A stretch of 64,000 bases of DNA, taken from NCBI RefSeq assembly GCF_009914315.1, contig NZ_CP042596.1, positions 496,001-560,000 on the forward strand, read 5' to 3'. Shown in pieces: positions 1-8,226 of this stretch (position 1 is its first letter; each line of letters begins with the position of its first letter). The DNA is from Granulicella sp. WH15. Lineage in GTDB: Bacteria > Acidobacteriota > Terriglobia > Terriglobales > Acidobacteriaceae. Under the pieces are notes generated by a model, which saw only the letters and a program-made list of their open reading frames with translations, was not told where the DNA came from and did no database searches. The position numbers and the translations under genes are program-made.

Positions 1-842
1 CCGAGCACCGCCGCAAGATCCAGCCGTCCCGTCGCAGAGCGCACCCGCAGCACCTCAACCCCGGCAGCCTCAAGCCCCGCGCCGCCCCGAGCCTGATCCC
101 CACAAACCACCAGCACATCCCCCTGCGCCGAGCGCACCAGTTGCGACGACAGCGGAATCCGCAGCTCGCTATCGAGCACAACGCGCAGCAGAGGCCGCCG
201 CCGTGGCCTTCCGGTGCGGTCGGTCAGGGCGGGATCGTCCGCCAGCACCGTCCCTATGCCGGTGATGAGTGCGTCCGAGCCGTGCCGCATCCGCTGCACC
301 TCGGTCCGCGACTCCGGCCCCGTCAGCCAGTGCGGCGCAGACGTCTTCCGCTCGGCGGGCGGAGGTGCCAGATGGCCCTCCACCGAAAGCGCCGCCTTCA
401 GCGTGCAGAACGGCCTGCCGTGCTGGATCGAGAAGGCGAAGGCGTCGTTCATCTCCCGCGCCGACTCTTGCAGCACGCCCACCAGCGTCTCGATACCCGC
501 AGCCTGCAACCGGGCCAGCCCGCGCCCGCTCACCTGCGGATTGGGGTCGGCGGTCGCCACCACGCAGCGCGCGATTCCCGCCGCGATCAGCGCATCCGCG
601 CACGGGCCGGTGCGTCCGTGGTGGCTGCACGGCTCCAGCGTCACGTAAGCCGTGGCCCCGCGCGCGGCGTCGCCCGCCTGCTTCAGTGCGACGATCTCGG
701 CATGATCGCGCAACTCGTACACATGCGCGCCCTCGCCGATGAGCACGCCGTCCCGCACCAGCACGCAGCCCACCTGCGGGTTCGGCGAGGCCAAGCCCAC
801 GCTCGCCCGCGCCAGCGCCACCGCGCGCTCCATCCAGCGCAT
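1..842 (-). CDS. ribD: Riboflavin biosynthesis protein RibD (3'-truncated by window edge)
   Basis: Bifunctional pyrimidine deaminase/reductase that converts the product of GTP cyclohydrolase II in cytosolic riboflavin synthesis. The minus-strand frame begins MRWMERAVALARASVGLASPN, preceded by an AAGAAG ribosome site, and carries the zinc-dependent deaminase motifs HAEIVAL and TLEPCSHHGRTGPC within the first 90 residues. About 280 codons are present, so the deaminase domain is complete and the C-terminal reductase continues beyond base 1. The fused VOC-lumazine synthase near 55.5 kb acts later in the same pathway, but the two are not in one operon. Identity of the deaminase domain is secure; the reductase half was not read in detail. 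Confidence 0.9.
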   Translation of the reverse strand, partial: MRWMERAVALARASVGLASPNPQVGCVLVRDGVLIGEGAHVYELRDHAEIVALKQAGDAARGATAYVTLEPCSHHGRTGPCADALIAAGIARCVVATADPNPQVSGRGLARLQAAGIETLVGVLQESAREMNDAFAFSIQHGRPFCTLKAALSVEGHLAPPPAERKTSAPHWLTGPESRTEVQRMRHGSDALITGIGTVLADDPALTDRTGRPRRRPLLRVVLDSELRIPLSSQLVRSAQGDVLVVCGDQARGGAGLEAAGVEVLRVRSATGRLDLAAVL

Positions 843-868
843 ATCTTCTTCGCGTGTCGAAGGGGAGG

Positions 869-1234
869 CTATAGCGAACTCCGCGAGGTCAACCCCAGCC
901 ACAACGCCACTCCCAGGAACTCCACGCACAGGCTCCACTCCACGGCCAGCGCCGCCACAGAGTGGCCAGCCGACGCTGGTGCCGCAGCCGTCATCGCCAC
1001 CAGCAGAACCACCAGCGCCACCATGCCAACCCGCCGCCCGACCACAGGCGTCAGCGCCTTTTGCACGGCTCGCTGCCGAGGCACCCGCGCCGCCACTCTG
1101 GTCGCGACTCGGGCCGCAAATCCGGCATCAATCGCGACCTCGGGCCGCTGCTCCAGCGCTGCGACGATTCTCCGGTCTAGCTGCCGGTCTGGCGCATCGG
1201 GTTGCATCGTCGTCTTCACGAAACCTTCTCGCAT
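869..1234 (-). CDS. Putative anti-sigma factor / membrane partner of the ECF sigma factor
   Basis: About 121 residues, starting MREGFVKTTMQ. The ATG at 1234 lies inside the 3' end of the upstream sigma gene (19-nt overlap), which indicates translational coupling. The N-terminal ~70 residues are charged and soluble, with an Arg/Ala-rich helix. Two hydrophobic segments follow: one around GMVALVVLLVAMTAAAPASA and one near the C terminus (SLCVEFLGVALWLGLT). No ZAS zinc motif (HxxxCxxC) is visible, so this is not a classical ZAS anti-sigma factor. Function is inferred from position: a small membrane protein co-translated with an ECF sigma factor is usually its negative regulator. A longer form starting at 1261 is possible but less likely. 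Confidence 0.55.
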   Translation of the reverse strand: MREGFVKTTMQPDAPDRQLDRRIVAALEQRPEVAIDAGFAARVATRVAARVPRQRAVQKALTPVVGRRVGMVALVVLLVAMTAAAPASAGHSVAALAVEWSLCVEFLGVALWLGLTSRSSL

Positions 1235-1785
1235 GGTGCTCTCCCTTCCTGCGCCCGCCACTGCTTCAGGCCCTCACGCAGCTTCTTGCGTCCCCGATGC
1301 AGGTGCGTCCTTACGGTTCCAATCGGCATCGCCAGCGCGACCGCAATCTGCTCATAACTGCGCTCCTCTTGATGGTAAAGCACCAGCACCGCCCGCTCCA
1401 CCTGGCTCAGAAGCGCCAACTGCGCTTCCACCACCTGCTGAAACTCGCGATCCTCCATCTGCTCTTCGGCGTCGCGGCCGGAGTGAGGCAGCCGGTTCTC
1501 CCACTCCTGCACGTCGTCCGAGAGCGAGACCGTCTCCTGCCGCTCGCGCCGCCTGCGCTTCCACTCGTCCTGCGCTACGTTGACGGCGATGCGGTAGAGG
1601 TACGTGGTCACCAGTGCCTCGCCGCGAAACCCCGCCATTGCCCGATAGAAACGCAGGAAGACCTCCTGCGCCAGGTCGTCGAGGTGCTCGCGCGAGCCCG
1701 TCAACCGCAGCAGCGTGCGGAAGACCATCGCCTGATGCTCGCGCACAAGCTGCTCGAATTGATCGGATTGGTCCTTGGCGTCCAA
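1216..1785 (-). CDS. ECF-type RNA polymerase sigma factor (RpoE-like)
   Basis: 189-residue extracytoplasmic-function sigma factor that directs RNA polymerase to stress-type promoters. Region 2 is visible at about residues 10-75 (HLDDLAQEVFLRFYRAMAGF, then TYLYRIAVNVAQDEWKRRRR). Region 4 is at about 125-175 (LALLSQVERAVLVLYHQEE, then IGTVRTHLHRGRKKLREGL). The start is a TTG at 1785, with an in-frame stop immediately upstream. A candidate ECF -10 element (GTCTAAC) ends only about 6 nt before this TTG, so the mRNA may be leaderless or translation may start a little further downstream. The gene overlaps the downstream membrane protein and is divergent from the small membrane gene at 1887; both promoters look identical, suggesting autoregulation. 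Confidence 0.9.
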   Translation of the reverse strand: MDAKDQSDQFEQLVREHQAMVFRTLLRLTGSREHLDDLAQEVFLRFYRAMAGFRGEALVTTYLYRIAVNVAQDEWKRRRRERQETVSLSDDVQEWENRLPHSGRDAEEQMEDREFQQVVEAQLALLSQVERAVLVLYHQEERSYEQIAVALAMPIGTVRTHLHRGRKKLREGLKQWRAQEGRAPCEKVS

Positions 1786-1790
1786 GTCGG

Positions 1791-1820
1791 GTTAGACCTG
1801 CCTCTGGCCTCAAAGTTTCA
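1791..1820 (-). promoter_or_regulatory. Candidate ECF promoter for the sigma operon
   Basis: Read on the minus strand: TGAAACTTT, 14 nt, GTCTAAC. These match the general ECF/sigma-E pattern of a GAAC(T)-type -35 and a TCTAA-type -10. It points at the sigma gene and is the mirror image of the element at 1831-1860. Predicted only; no transcript data. Confidence 0.6.
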
Positions 1821-1830
1821 TCCTCGCCGG

Positions 1831-1860
1831 TGAAACTTTCAATCCCTCATCCGGTCTAAC
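1831..1860 (+). promoter_or_regulatory. Candidate ECF promoter for the 1887 membrane gene
   Basis: Plus-strand TGAAACTTT at 1831-1839, 14 nt, GTCTAAC at 1854-1860. Both boxes and the spacing are identical to the divergent copy at 1791-1820. Located 26 nt upstream of the membrane-protein start codon. Confidence 0.6.
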
Positions 1861-1886
1861 GCGGGCAGAAAGAAGAGGAGTCTCTC

Positions 1887-2333
1887 ATGCACGCAGCCTT
1901 TTTCCTGAGTCCGTTCATCATTCCGCTCGGCGCGTTCGCGGTCGCCATCGTCGCCATTGTCGCCGGAATCATGTCGCAGGCCCACGCCAACCGGCTCCGC
2001 TCGCAGGACCGCATGGCACTGCTGGCCCGCGGAGTGCCCATCCCCGATATCGAACGCCTGCTCAAGAGGCAGGAAGAGGCGTTGCAGGCTCCCAAGAACC
2101 CGCTGCGCAGCCTCGGCAACGCACGCCGGGCAGCCGTGGTGCTGATCTCGGTGGGCATCGGCCTTATCGTCTTCTTCACCTCGCTGGCAGCCATTCTGCG
2201 CGTCAGGGAGATATTGACGGGGGCCGCCGCCGGCCTCATCCCGCTGGCCATCGGCCTGGGTTTCGTCGTCGATTACTGGATGCAGAGGCGTGAGTTCGAA
2301 AAGTTTTCCTCGGAGCTGTCTGAGGATCTTTAG
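1887..2333 (+). CDS. Small inner-membrane protein (DUF6249-like), probable ECF regulon member
   Basis: 148 residues with a good ribosome site (AGAGGAG, 6 nt spacing). Hydrophobic segments lie at the N terminus (PFIIPLGAFAVAIVAIVAGI) and as two helices around residues 78-100 and 108-128. The cytosolic linker HANRLRSQDRMALLARGVPI resembles small membrane proteins often annotated DUF6249, seen beside ECF sigma factors in Acidobacteriota. It is divergent from the sigma gene and shares a mirror-image promoter, so it is probably a direct target of that sigma factor. Biochemical role unknown; the family assignment is from memory of the pattern, not from a search. Confidence 0.7.
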   Translation: MHAAFFLSPFIIPLGAFAVAIVAIVAGIMSQAHANRLRSQDRMALLARGVPIPDIERLLKRQEEALQAPKNPLRSLGNARRAAVVLISVGIGLIVFFTSLAAILRVREILTGAAAGLIPLAIGLGFVVDYWMQRREFEKFSSELSEDL

Positions 2334-2356
2334 TGGTCAACAAATGGTTTGGGGCC

Positions 2357-2572
2357 GGTGTGAAGAAAGCATACCTCGGGGGCTAAAGCCCGCATCGGCG
2401 GCTGTTTTTAATGTCGGGGCTAAAGCCCCGATCTACCCCAGAAGCAACAGCAACGGCAGAAGCAGATTCCTCCGCTTCGCTCCTGAATGACAACCAAAAG
2501 AACAAGCAACATCGTCCTCACGCCGGACGGGCGGCACTTCGTGCGGTTCTCGACGCTGCGCGTGCTTCTTTT
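2357..2572. repeat. Composite intergenic repeat (TAAA-loop palindrome + GCAACR + GAA-loop units)
   Basis: In order: GCATACCTCGGGGGCTAAAG, the palindrome CGGGGCTAAAGCCCCG, CTACCCCAGAAGCAACAGC, a short GCAACR run, CCTCCGCTTCGCTCCTGAAT, ATGACAACCAA, then the CGCCGGACGGGCGGCACTTC / GACGCTGCGCGTG block. The same order, in either orientation, recurs at several other sites in this window. The 254-bp gap before ftsY holds essentially only this. Confidence 0.9.
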
Positions 2573-2587
2573 TTCTCCGCGATAACT

Positions 2588-3586
2588 TTAGTCGATCAGC
2601 GAATTGATAAAGCTCTCCGAGTCGAACGGAATCAGATCCTCGATCTTCTCCCCCGTTCCCGCGTAAATGACCGGCAGCTTCAACTCGGTCGCAATCGCCA
2701 GCACGATCCCGCCCTTCGCCGTCCCATCCAGCTTGGTCAGCACAATCCCGGTCACCCGCGCCGCCTCGGTAAACAGCCGTGCCTGCTGCAATCCGTTCTG
2801 CCCCGTCGTCGCGTCCATCACCAGCAGCGTCTGGTGCGGCGCGCCGGGAACCAGCCGCTCCGCCGTCCGCCGCATCTTGTCCAGCTCCTTCATCAGGTCG
2901 GACTTCGTATGCAGACGCCCGGCCGTATCGACGATCAGCACATCCGTGCCCCGCGCCTTGGCCGCCGTACAAGCGTCATAAAGCGCCGCCGAGGGGTCGC
3001 CGCCCTGCTTGGTCTTGATGATCTGTACCCCCGACCGCTGCGCCCACACCTCGAGCTGCTCAATCGCCGCCGCGCGGAAGGTATCCGCCGCACACAGCAG
3101 CACCGAGCGGCCCTGCGCGGTAAAGTGCGCGGCCAGCTTGCCGGAGGTCGTCGTCTTACCCGTACCGTTCACCCCGACCATCATTACCACCTCGGGCGGC
3201 GTATCCGGGTGCCGGATCGGCTGGGCCACGCCGTCGAGGATCGCCCGCAGCTCGGTCTTCAGCAGAGCCTTCAGCTCCACGCCGCCCTCGATGCCTGTGC
3301 GCAGCGCCCGCTGGCGCAGGTTTTCAAGGATCAGCAGCGTCGTCGGCGTGCCGATATCGGCGGCCAGCAGCACCGGCTCAAGGCTCTGCAAGGTCGATTC
3401 ATCGACCTCACGGGTCAGCGCCAGCACCTGCCCGATCGACTCCGAGAAGCTCTCGCGAGTCCGGGTCACGGCCTCGCGCATGCGGCTTAGAAAGCCGCGC
3501 GGCTGCTCCGTCTCCGGAGCTTTGTTCTCTGGCTCTGCGTCAGAACTATCGGAACTCTGGTTGCGCTTGAAGAAGTTGAAGGCCAT
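2588..3586 (-). CDS. ftsY: Signal recognition particle receptor FtsY
   Basis: 332-residue SRP-family GTPase that docks ribosome-SRP complexes at the inner membrane. A short acidic N-terminal region (about residues 1-35) precedes the four-helix N domain. The NG GTPase motifs are complete: G1 GVNGTGKTTT, DTFRAAAIEQL, G3 DTAGRLHTK, G4 TKLDGTAKGG, and the C-terminal GTGEKIEDLIPFD closing loop. It lacks the long acidic A domain of the E. coli protein, as is usual outside Enterobacteria. It lies 30 nt downstream of gpsA as the last gene of plsY-gpsA-ftsY. The SRP RNA gene of the same pathway is at 20.2 kb. Confidence 0.97.
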   Translation of the reverse strand: MAFNFFKRNQSSDSSDAEPENKAPETEQPRGFLSRMREAVTRTRESFSESIGQVLALTREVDESTLQSLEPVLLAADIGTPTTLLILENLRQRALRTGIEGGVELKALLKTELRAILDGVAQPIRHPDTPPEVVMMVGVNGTGKTTTSGKLAAHFTAQGRSVLLCAADTFRAAAIEQLEVWAQRSGVQIIKTKQGGDPSAALYDACTAAKARGTDVLIVDTAGRLHTKSDLMKELDKMRRTAERLVPGAPHQTLLVMDATTGQNGLQQARLFTEAARVTGIVLTKLDGTAKGGIVLAIATELKLPVIYAGTGEKIEDLIPFDSESFINSLID

Positions 3587-3616
3587 ACCAGTTCCAGTCT
3601 AACAACCAATCCCGCC

Positions 3617-4609
3617 TTACTCTTCCCGCCCCGGCCGCGACATCAGCTCACGGATCGCGTCCTTCGGGCTCTTGTCCCGATGCAGGATCGCGTCCATCTG
3701 CTCGGTGATCGGCATCTCCACCGCGTAACGCGCCGCCAGCCCCAGCGCCGCCGCCGTGCTCTTGACGCCCTCGGCGACCTTACCGTTCATCCCCGCCAGA
3801 ATCTCCGGCAGCTTGCGTCCGCGCCCCAGCTCCACTCCTACCGAGCGGTTGCGCGAGAGCGCTCCCGTGCAGGTCAGCACCAGGTCGCCCATCCCGGCCA
3901 GCCCGGCCAGGGTCTGCCTGCGCCCGCCACAGGCCACGGCCAGCCGAGTAATCTCCGCGATGCCCCGCGTTATCAGCGCCGCTGCCGTATTCGAGCCCAG
4001 CCCCAGCCCGTGGATCACGCCCGACGACAGCGCGATCACGTTCTTTAGCGCGCCGCCCAGCTCCACGCCGGTCACGTCGTCGTTGGTGTACAGCCGTAGC
4101 GAGGGCGACGAAAAATCCTTCTGAATCCCCACCGCCAGCTTCGGGTCGTTCATCGCGATTACCACCGCCGTCGGCAGCCCGGCGGCCACCTCCTGCGCGA
4201 ACGACGGCCCGCTCAGCACGCCCGCCGGATTATTCGTCAGCGCGGCGATCACCTGCGTCATGCGCAGATAGGTGTCGTTCTCGATGCCCTTGCTGGCCGA
4301 GACGATGATCTGGTTGCGCGTCAACAGCGGCGCAATCTCCATCAACATGCCGCGCAGGTGCTGCGCCGGAGTCACGCACAGCAGCACGTCGGCCTCGAAG
4401 ATCGCGCCCGGCAGGTCGGAGGTCACCTCGACGTCCATCGGCACGGTGTACCCCGGCAGATAGGTCAGGTTCTCGCCGGTCTCGCGCATCTGCTCGGCCA
4501 GCGTCTCGGAGTGCGACCACAGGATCAGCTCGTGGCCTCCGCGGCGAGCCAGCGAGATCGTCAGCGCGGTGCCCCAGGCACCGGCTCCCAGCACGGCAAT
4601 GCGGCTCAT
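3617..4609 (-). CDS. gpsA: Glycerol-3-phosphate dehydrogenase [NAD(P)+]
   Basis: 330 residues. Reduces dihydroxyacetone phosphate to sn-glycerol-3-phosphate, the acceptor used by PlsY for phospholipid synthesis. Starts MSRIAVLGAGAWGTALTISL with the N-terminal dinucleotide fold (GAGAWG). The catalytic-lysine region LGGALKNVIALSSGVIHGL is present, as is SASKGIENDTYLRM in the middle. An upstream in-frame extension to 4927 only overlaps plsY and is not used: the ATG at 4609 forms a 4-nt ATGA overlap with the plsY stop, typical of translational coupling. Cytosolic. Confidence 0.96.
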   Translation of the reverse strand: MSRIAVLGAGAWGTALTISLARRGGHELILWSHSETLAEQMRETGENLTYLPGYTVPMDVEVTSDLPGAIFEADVLLCVTPAQHLRGMLMEIAPLLTRNQIIVSASKGIENDTYLRMTQVIAALTNNPAGVLSGPSFAQEVAAGLPTAVVIAMNDPKLAVGIQKDFSSPSLRLYTNDDVTGVELGGALKNVIALSSGVIHGLGLGSNTAAALITRGIAEITRLAVACGGRRQTLAGLAGMGDLVLTCTGALSRNRSVGVELGRGRKLPEILAGMNGKVAEGVKSTAAALGLAARYAVEMPITEQMDAILHRDKSPKDAIRELMSRPGREE

Positions 4610-5220
4610 GATGCCACGGCCTTTCCAGAGCCGAAGCGGCTCTCGGTGCCCGCCAGTAGACGGCGGATGTTCTGGTGATGTTTCACCACGATGAGGAGGG
4701 GGATGAACAGGAAGCCCGCGATGGCGATCGGTGTTCGCACCGGGACCAGGAAGTAGGCAAAGACGGGCAGCGCGCAGGCCGCCAGGATCGACGCCAGCGA
4801 GACGTACTTCGTCAGCAGAAAGATGACCAGGAAGACCCCTAACGCGCAAAGGGTGGTCAGCGGCGTCAGCGCCAGAAAGACCCCCAGCCCGCTGGCCACG
4901 CCCTTGCCGCCGCGAAAGCCGAGCCACACCGGAAAGCAGTGCCCGAGGATAGCCGCGACCCCGGCCGCCACGGCCAGGTCGTAGTTGCCATGCCCCATCC
5001 GTAGCGCGATCATCACGGCCAGGTATGCCTTCAGCAGGTCGAGGAGCAGCGTCGCCAGCCCCAGCCCCTTGGCTCCGGAGCGCGCCACGTTGGTCGCGCC
5101 GATGTTGCCGCTGCCGCTCGCCCGGATATCCTCATGCCGAAACACCCGCACCAGCAGGTAGCCGAACGGGATCGAGCCCAGCAGATAAGCAATCGCGAGA
5201 GGGAGAAGCCAGGAGGTCAT
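4606..5220 (-). CDS. plsY: Acyl-phosphate:glycerol-3-phosphate acyltransferase PlsY
   Basis: 204-residue integral membrane enzyme that acylates glycerol-3-phosphate with acyl-phosphate, the first step in phospholipid assembly. The three diagnostic loops are present: GSIPFGYLLVR, SGSGNIGATNVARSG and GFRGGKGVASGLG. About five to six hydrophobic helices span the protein. It overlaps gpsA, which makes its substrate, by 4 nt and heads the plsY-gpsA-ftsY group. The 500-bp gap upstream is filled with repeats, so its promoter probably lies just upstream of 5220. Confidence 0.96.
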   Translation of the reverse strand: MTSWLLPLAIAYLLGSIPFGYLLVRVFRHEDIRASGSGNIGATNVARSGAKGLGLATLLLDLLKAYLAVMIALRMGHGNYDLAVAAGVAAILGHCFPVWLGFRGGKGVASGLGVFLALTPLTTLCALGVFLVIFLLTKYVSLASILAACALPVFAYFLVPVRTPIAIAGFLFIPLLIVVKHHQNIRRLLAGTESRFGSGKAVAS

Positions 5221-5350
5221 AGGCCAGAGAGTCCAAAGGGTTCGAGAGTCATAAACAGCTTCATGATCTTAGCAAGAGACAGATAAGGCAGGCGTGATTG
5301 CGGTCAGGATGAGCGATTCCAGCAGGAAAACCGTCTTCTGGCCCGCCACC

Positions 5351-5657
5351 CAAGGATCGGCTGTTGCCGTTGATTGCTCCTGCATCTGCCGTTGCCTGTT
5401 TTTTGTTTGCCGTTGCTTGTTTTCTTGGTTGTCATTCAGGAGCGAAGCGGAGGAATCTGCTTCTGCTTTTGTCCTTGCTGTTGTTTCTGGGGTAGGTCCG
5501 GGCTTAGCCCGGACATTCAAAACCCACCACCAACGCGGGCTTTAGCCCCGAGGTATGCTTTCTTCAACTCCTCCCGCTATTGAGACGCAACTGCAAAAAC
5601 GCCCTAACGCCGAGCGGGCGGCACTTCGTGCAGCCCTGGACGCTTCGCGTGAAAAGC
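5351..5657. repeat. Composite intergenic repeat, inverted copy plus GAA-loop block
   Basis: Contains TGTTGC/CGTTGC microsatellite, ATTCAGGAGCGAAGCGGAGG, GGGGTAGGTCCGGGCTTAGC, GCGGGCTTTAGCCCCGAGGT and ATGCTTTCTTC, i.e. the reverse of the copy at 2357-2572. It is followed by a separate GAGCGGGCGGCACTTCGTGC ... GACGCTTCGCGTGAA block. The rest of the 5221-5720 gap shows no gene. Confidence 0.85.
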
Positions 5658-5720
5658 AAAGCTCTCAAGGTTCCCTTTTTATCCCCGTTTCGCCTTGCTC
5701 TTCGCCCAGCGGAGGAACGA

Positions 5721-6977
5721 CTACAGCAGCCGCCTTCTTACCCGCTCCAGCGCATGTTGCGTCGACCACCACCGCACCCGCTCCCGGTCGTTCGCCCCCA
5801 GATTCAGCTCCTTCACTTCGGTCCCCAGCTCGTCGGCAATCGCCAGATAAACCAGCCCGGCAGGCTTGCCCGCATCCAGACCTTCACCCGGCCCCGGCCC
5901 GGCGACGCCCGTAATCCCCACACCAATCGAAGCTCCCGTACGCTCCCGAATCCCCTCCGCCAGCGCCCGCGACACCGCCTCCGAGACCGTCCCTTCGCGC
6001 TCCAGCAGCTCCTCGGGAACCCCCGCGAAGGTCGTCTTCAGCTCCGGTGCGTACACCACCGCCCCGCCCAGAAAGTAGCGCGAGCTGCCCGCCACGCTCG
6101 TCAGCCGCTGCGCCAACATGCCTCCGGTGCAGCTCTCGGCGGCGGCCAGGGTCATGTTGCGCATCCCCAGCATCAGCAGCACGACCTCCTCCAGCGTCTC
6201 GCCGTGCGACGAGAAGACGTCCTCGTCCATCTCGTGCTCCACCCGGCTCACCACCTCGTCCACCCGCTCCTGCGCCTCGGCCAGCGTGGCCTTCGAGCAC
6301 TCAAAATGGAGCTGAATCTCCCCCGAATGAGCCAGAATCGTCGTCTCCACGTCCGGGTACTGGGTATAAATCGGAGCCGTTCGCGAGTCCACCGTGGATT
6401 CCGGCATCAGCGCCATCTTCACCTGTCGCCGGGCGATGAACCGTGCGGGCAGCCTGCTCGCCAGACGCGGCCGAACCTGCTCGGTAAACATCAGCTTCAG
6501 CTCCTTCGGCGGCCCCGGCAGCAGGATTATCACCCGCTCCTTGCCCTCGTAGGCGGTAAAGAGCATCTGCCCCGGCGCGCTGCCGTTGCCGTTCGGCAGA
6601 ATCTCCGCGCCGTCCAATACGTCGGCCTGCTTCACGTTGTTCGGAGTCATCGCGATCCGCCGCTCGGCAAACCGCTTGTACAGTCCGGTCAAAATCGCCG
6701 GATCGGCCAGCAGCTCGATGCCCAGCGCCCCGGCCGCCGCTTCGCGGGTCATGTCGTCCTCGGTAGGCCCCAGGCCGCCCGAGAAGATCACCACATCCGC
6801 CCGCGCCAGCGCATTGCGAGCCGCGCCGGTCAGGTGCTCCAGGCTATCGCCCACAATCGTCTTGAAGCCCACCGTGATGCCGAGATCGTTCAAGCCTTCG
6901 GTCAGGTAAAGCGAGTTCGTATCTACCCGGAACGGCGTCAGCATCTCTGACCCGACCGCAATAATCTCCGCAATCAT
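5721..6977 (-). CDS. cinA: CinA family protein (competence/damage-inducible protein A, NMN deamidase)
   Basis: 418 residues with the two-domain CinA layout. The N-terminal molybdopterin-binding-like/pyrophosphatase domain (residues 1-~170) begins MIAEIIAVGSEMLTPFRVDT and includes FSGGLGPTEDDMTREAAA. The C-terminal nicotinamide-nucleotide amidase domain (~255-418) carries LAAAESCTGGMLAQRLTSVA and GVGITGVAGPGPGEG. The C-terminal domain recycles NMN to nicotinate mononucleotide. The ATG at 6977 is unambiguous. Two copies of a 16-bp direct repeat lie 24-65 bp upstream. Single gene, not obviously in an operon. Confidence 0.94.
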   Translation of the reverse strand: MIAEIIAVGSEMLTPFRVDTNSLYLTEGLNDLGITVGFKTIVGDSLEHLTGAARNALARADVVIFSGGLGPTEDDMTREAAAGALGIELLADPAILTGLYKRFAERRIAMTPNNVKQADVLDGAEILPNGNGSAPGQMLFTAYEGKERVIILLPGPPKELKLMFTEQVRPRLASRLPARFIARRQVKMALMPESTVDSRTAPIYTQYPDVETTILAHSGEIQLHFECSKATLAEAQERVDEVVSRVEHEMDEDVFSSHGETLEEVVLLMLGMRNMTLAAAESCTGGMLAQRLTSVAGSSRYFLGGAVVYAPELKTTFAGVPEELLEREGTVSEAVSRALAEGIRERTGASIGVGITGVAGPGPGEGLDAGKPAGLVYLAIADELGTEVKELNLGANDRERVRWWSTQHALERVRRRLL

Positions 6978-7000
6978 AAGTTCCTAAGTCTTGAATCCTG

Positions 7001-7042
7001 ATTTTTACTAAGCATTGAGAATCGGTATTTTTACTAAGCATT
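7001..7042. promoter_or_regulatory. 16-bp direct repeat pair between divergent genes
   Basis: ATTTTTACTAAGCATT occurs at 7001-7016 and again at 7027-7042, exactly 26 bp apart start to start, in an AT-rich stretch between cinA (minus) and the 7140 membrane gene (plus). Spacing of about 2.5 helical turns is compatible with a regulator binding site. No known operator matched by eye. Confidence 0.5.
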
Positions 7043-7139
7043 TATAGGATGCGCTTCCGCTCCCAAAACCGGCAAACAATTTGCACCAGGAAATCCGCAC
7101 GCCCCCTGTACACTCACATCCAGCCGCGCCCCCAATGTT

Positions 7140-7898
7140 ATGAATGCCTTGAACAACTCCACCCTCGTGTTCTTCGTCGCGCTGGTCCTGCTTCTTGCCG
7201 CCACGAGAGCGGGCATGTTCCTTCGCCGCCGCCAGGACGCTGGGGAAAACCTCCACTCCGACCTCGGAGTCATCACCTCATCTTCGCTCGCGATCCTCGG
7301 CCTCATCATCGGCTTTAGCTTCTCGATGGCGATCTCCCGCTACGACCAACGCAAGGACCTCGAACAGGCGGAAGCCAACGCCATCGGCACCGAGTACCTG
7401 CGCGCCGAGCTTCTCCCCGTCGGCGACGCCGACCGCATCAAGCCCCTGCTCCTCCAGTACATCGACCTCCGCATCTCCTTCTACACTGCCCCTTCGCTCG
7501 AGTTAGCCCACCAGCAGCTCGACAAGCCCACGGACCAGGTGGAGGAGAAGCTCTGGTCTGTCATCCGGGCCGCTGCCGCTTCGACTCCCACCCCCATCAC
7601 CTCGCTCGCCGTAGCCGGGATGAACGACGTATTCAGCTCGCAGGACTCCACCCTGGCCGGACGGTATAACCGCATCCCGCTCGCGGCCTGGGCGCTGCTG
7701 GCGACCATCGCCCTCTGCTCCGCCATGCTCGTCGGCTATGGAGCCAACCGCCCGTCGTCCAAGCTCTTCCTCGTGCTGCCGCTGCTCATCTCCATCTCGT
7801 GCTTCCTCATCGCCGACATCGAAAGCCCACGCGGCGGCATCATCCGCATCTACCCGCAGAGCCTGCAAAGGCTCTCCCAGACGCTACGCGGCCAATAA
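7140..7898 (+). CDS. Membrane protein of the DUF4239 / bestrophin-like type
   Basis: 252 residues. An N-terminal helix (STLVFFVALVLLLAATRAGM), a second at about residues 45-62 (SSLAILGLIIGFSFSMAISR) and two C-terminal helices (about 180-200 and 207-225) surround a soluble middle. The segment SRYDQRKDLEQAEANAIGTE followed by YLRAELLP is the hallmark of DUF4239 proteins, distantly compared with bestrophin channels. Divergent from cinA. Function unknown; channel activity is only a suggestion from the family name. Confidence 0.75.
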   Translation: MNALNNSTLVFFVALVLLLAATRAGMFLRRRQDAGENLHSDLGVITSSSLAILGLIIGFSFSMAISRYDQRKDLEQAEANAIGTEYLRAELLPVGDADRIKPLLLQYIDLRISFYTAPSLELAHQQLDKPTDQVEEKLWSVIRAAAASTPTPITSLAVAGMNDVFSSQDSTLAGRYNRIPLAAWALLATIALCSAMLVGYGANRPSSKLFLVLPLLISISCFLIADIESPRGGIIRIYPQSLQRLSQTLRGQ

Positions 7899-7902
7899 GT
7901 CC

Positions 7903-8163
7903 TTGTTCCTGCCGTTGCCTGCTCTTTTGGTTTTGCCGTTGTTTGTTCTTTTGGTTGTCATTCAGGAGCGAAGCGAAGGAATCTGCTTCTGCCCTTGTTC
8001 TTGCTTTTGCTGTTGCTGTTGTTTCTGGGGTAGGTCGGGGCTTTAGCCCCGACATTAAAACTCGCCACCAATGCGGGCTTTAGCCCCGAGGTATGCTTTC
8101 TTCAAAAACTGCAAAGACGTCCTGCCGGACGGGCCTCCTGCGCGGAGGGCGGTCACTTCGTGA
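7903..8163. repeat. Composite intergenic repeat, inverted orientation
   Basis: CGTTGC/TGTTGC microsatellite flanking ATTCAGGAGCGAAGCGAAGG, then GGGGTAGGTCGGGGCTTTAG with GGGGCTTTAGCCCC palindrome, GCGGGCTTTAGCCCCGAGGT, ATGCTTTCTTC, then CCTGCCGGACGGGCCTCCTG and GGTCACTTCGTGAC. The 328-bp gap 7899-8226 has no gene. Confidence 0.85.
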
Positions 8164-8226
8164 CGCGTATACCTTGTCTCGATGACTCAAAAGGCATCGG
8201 CCCTCCCGCTGGTCGGGATCAACCCT

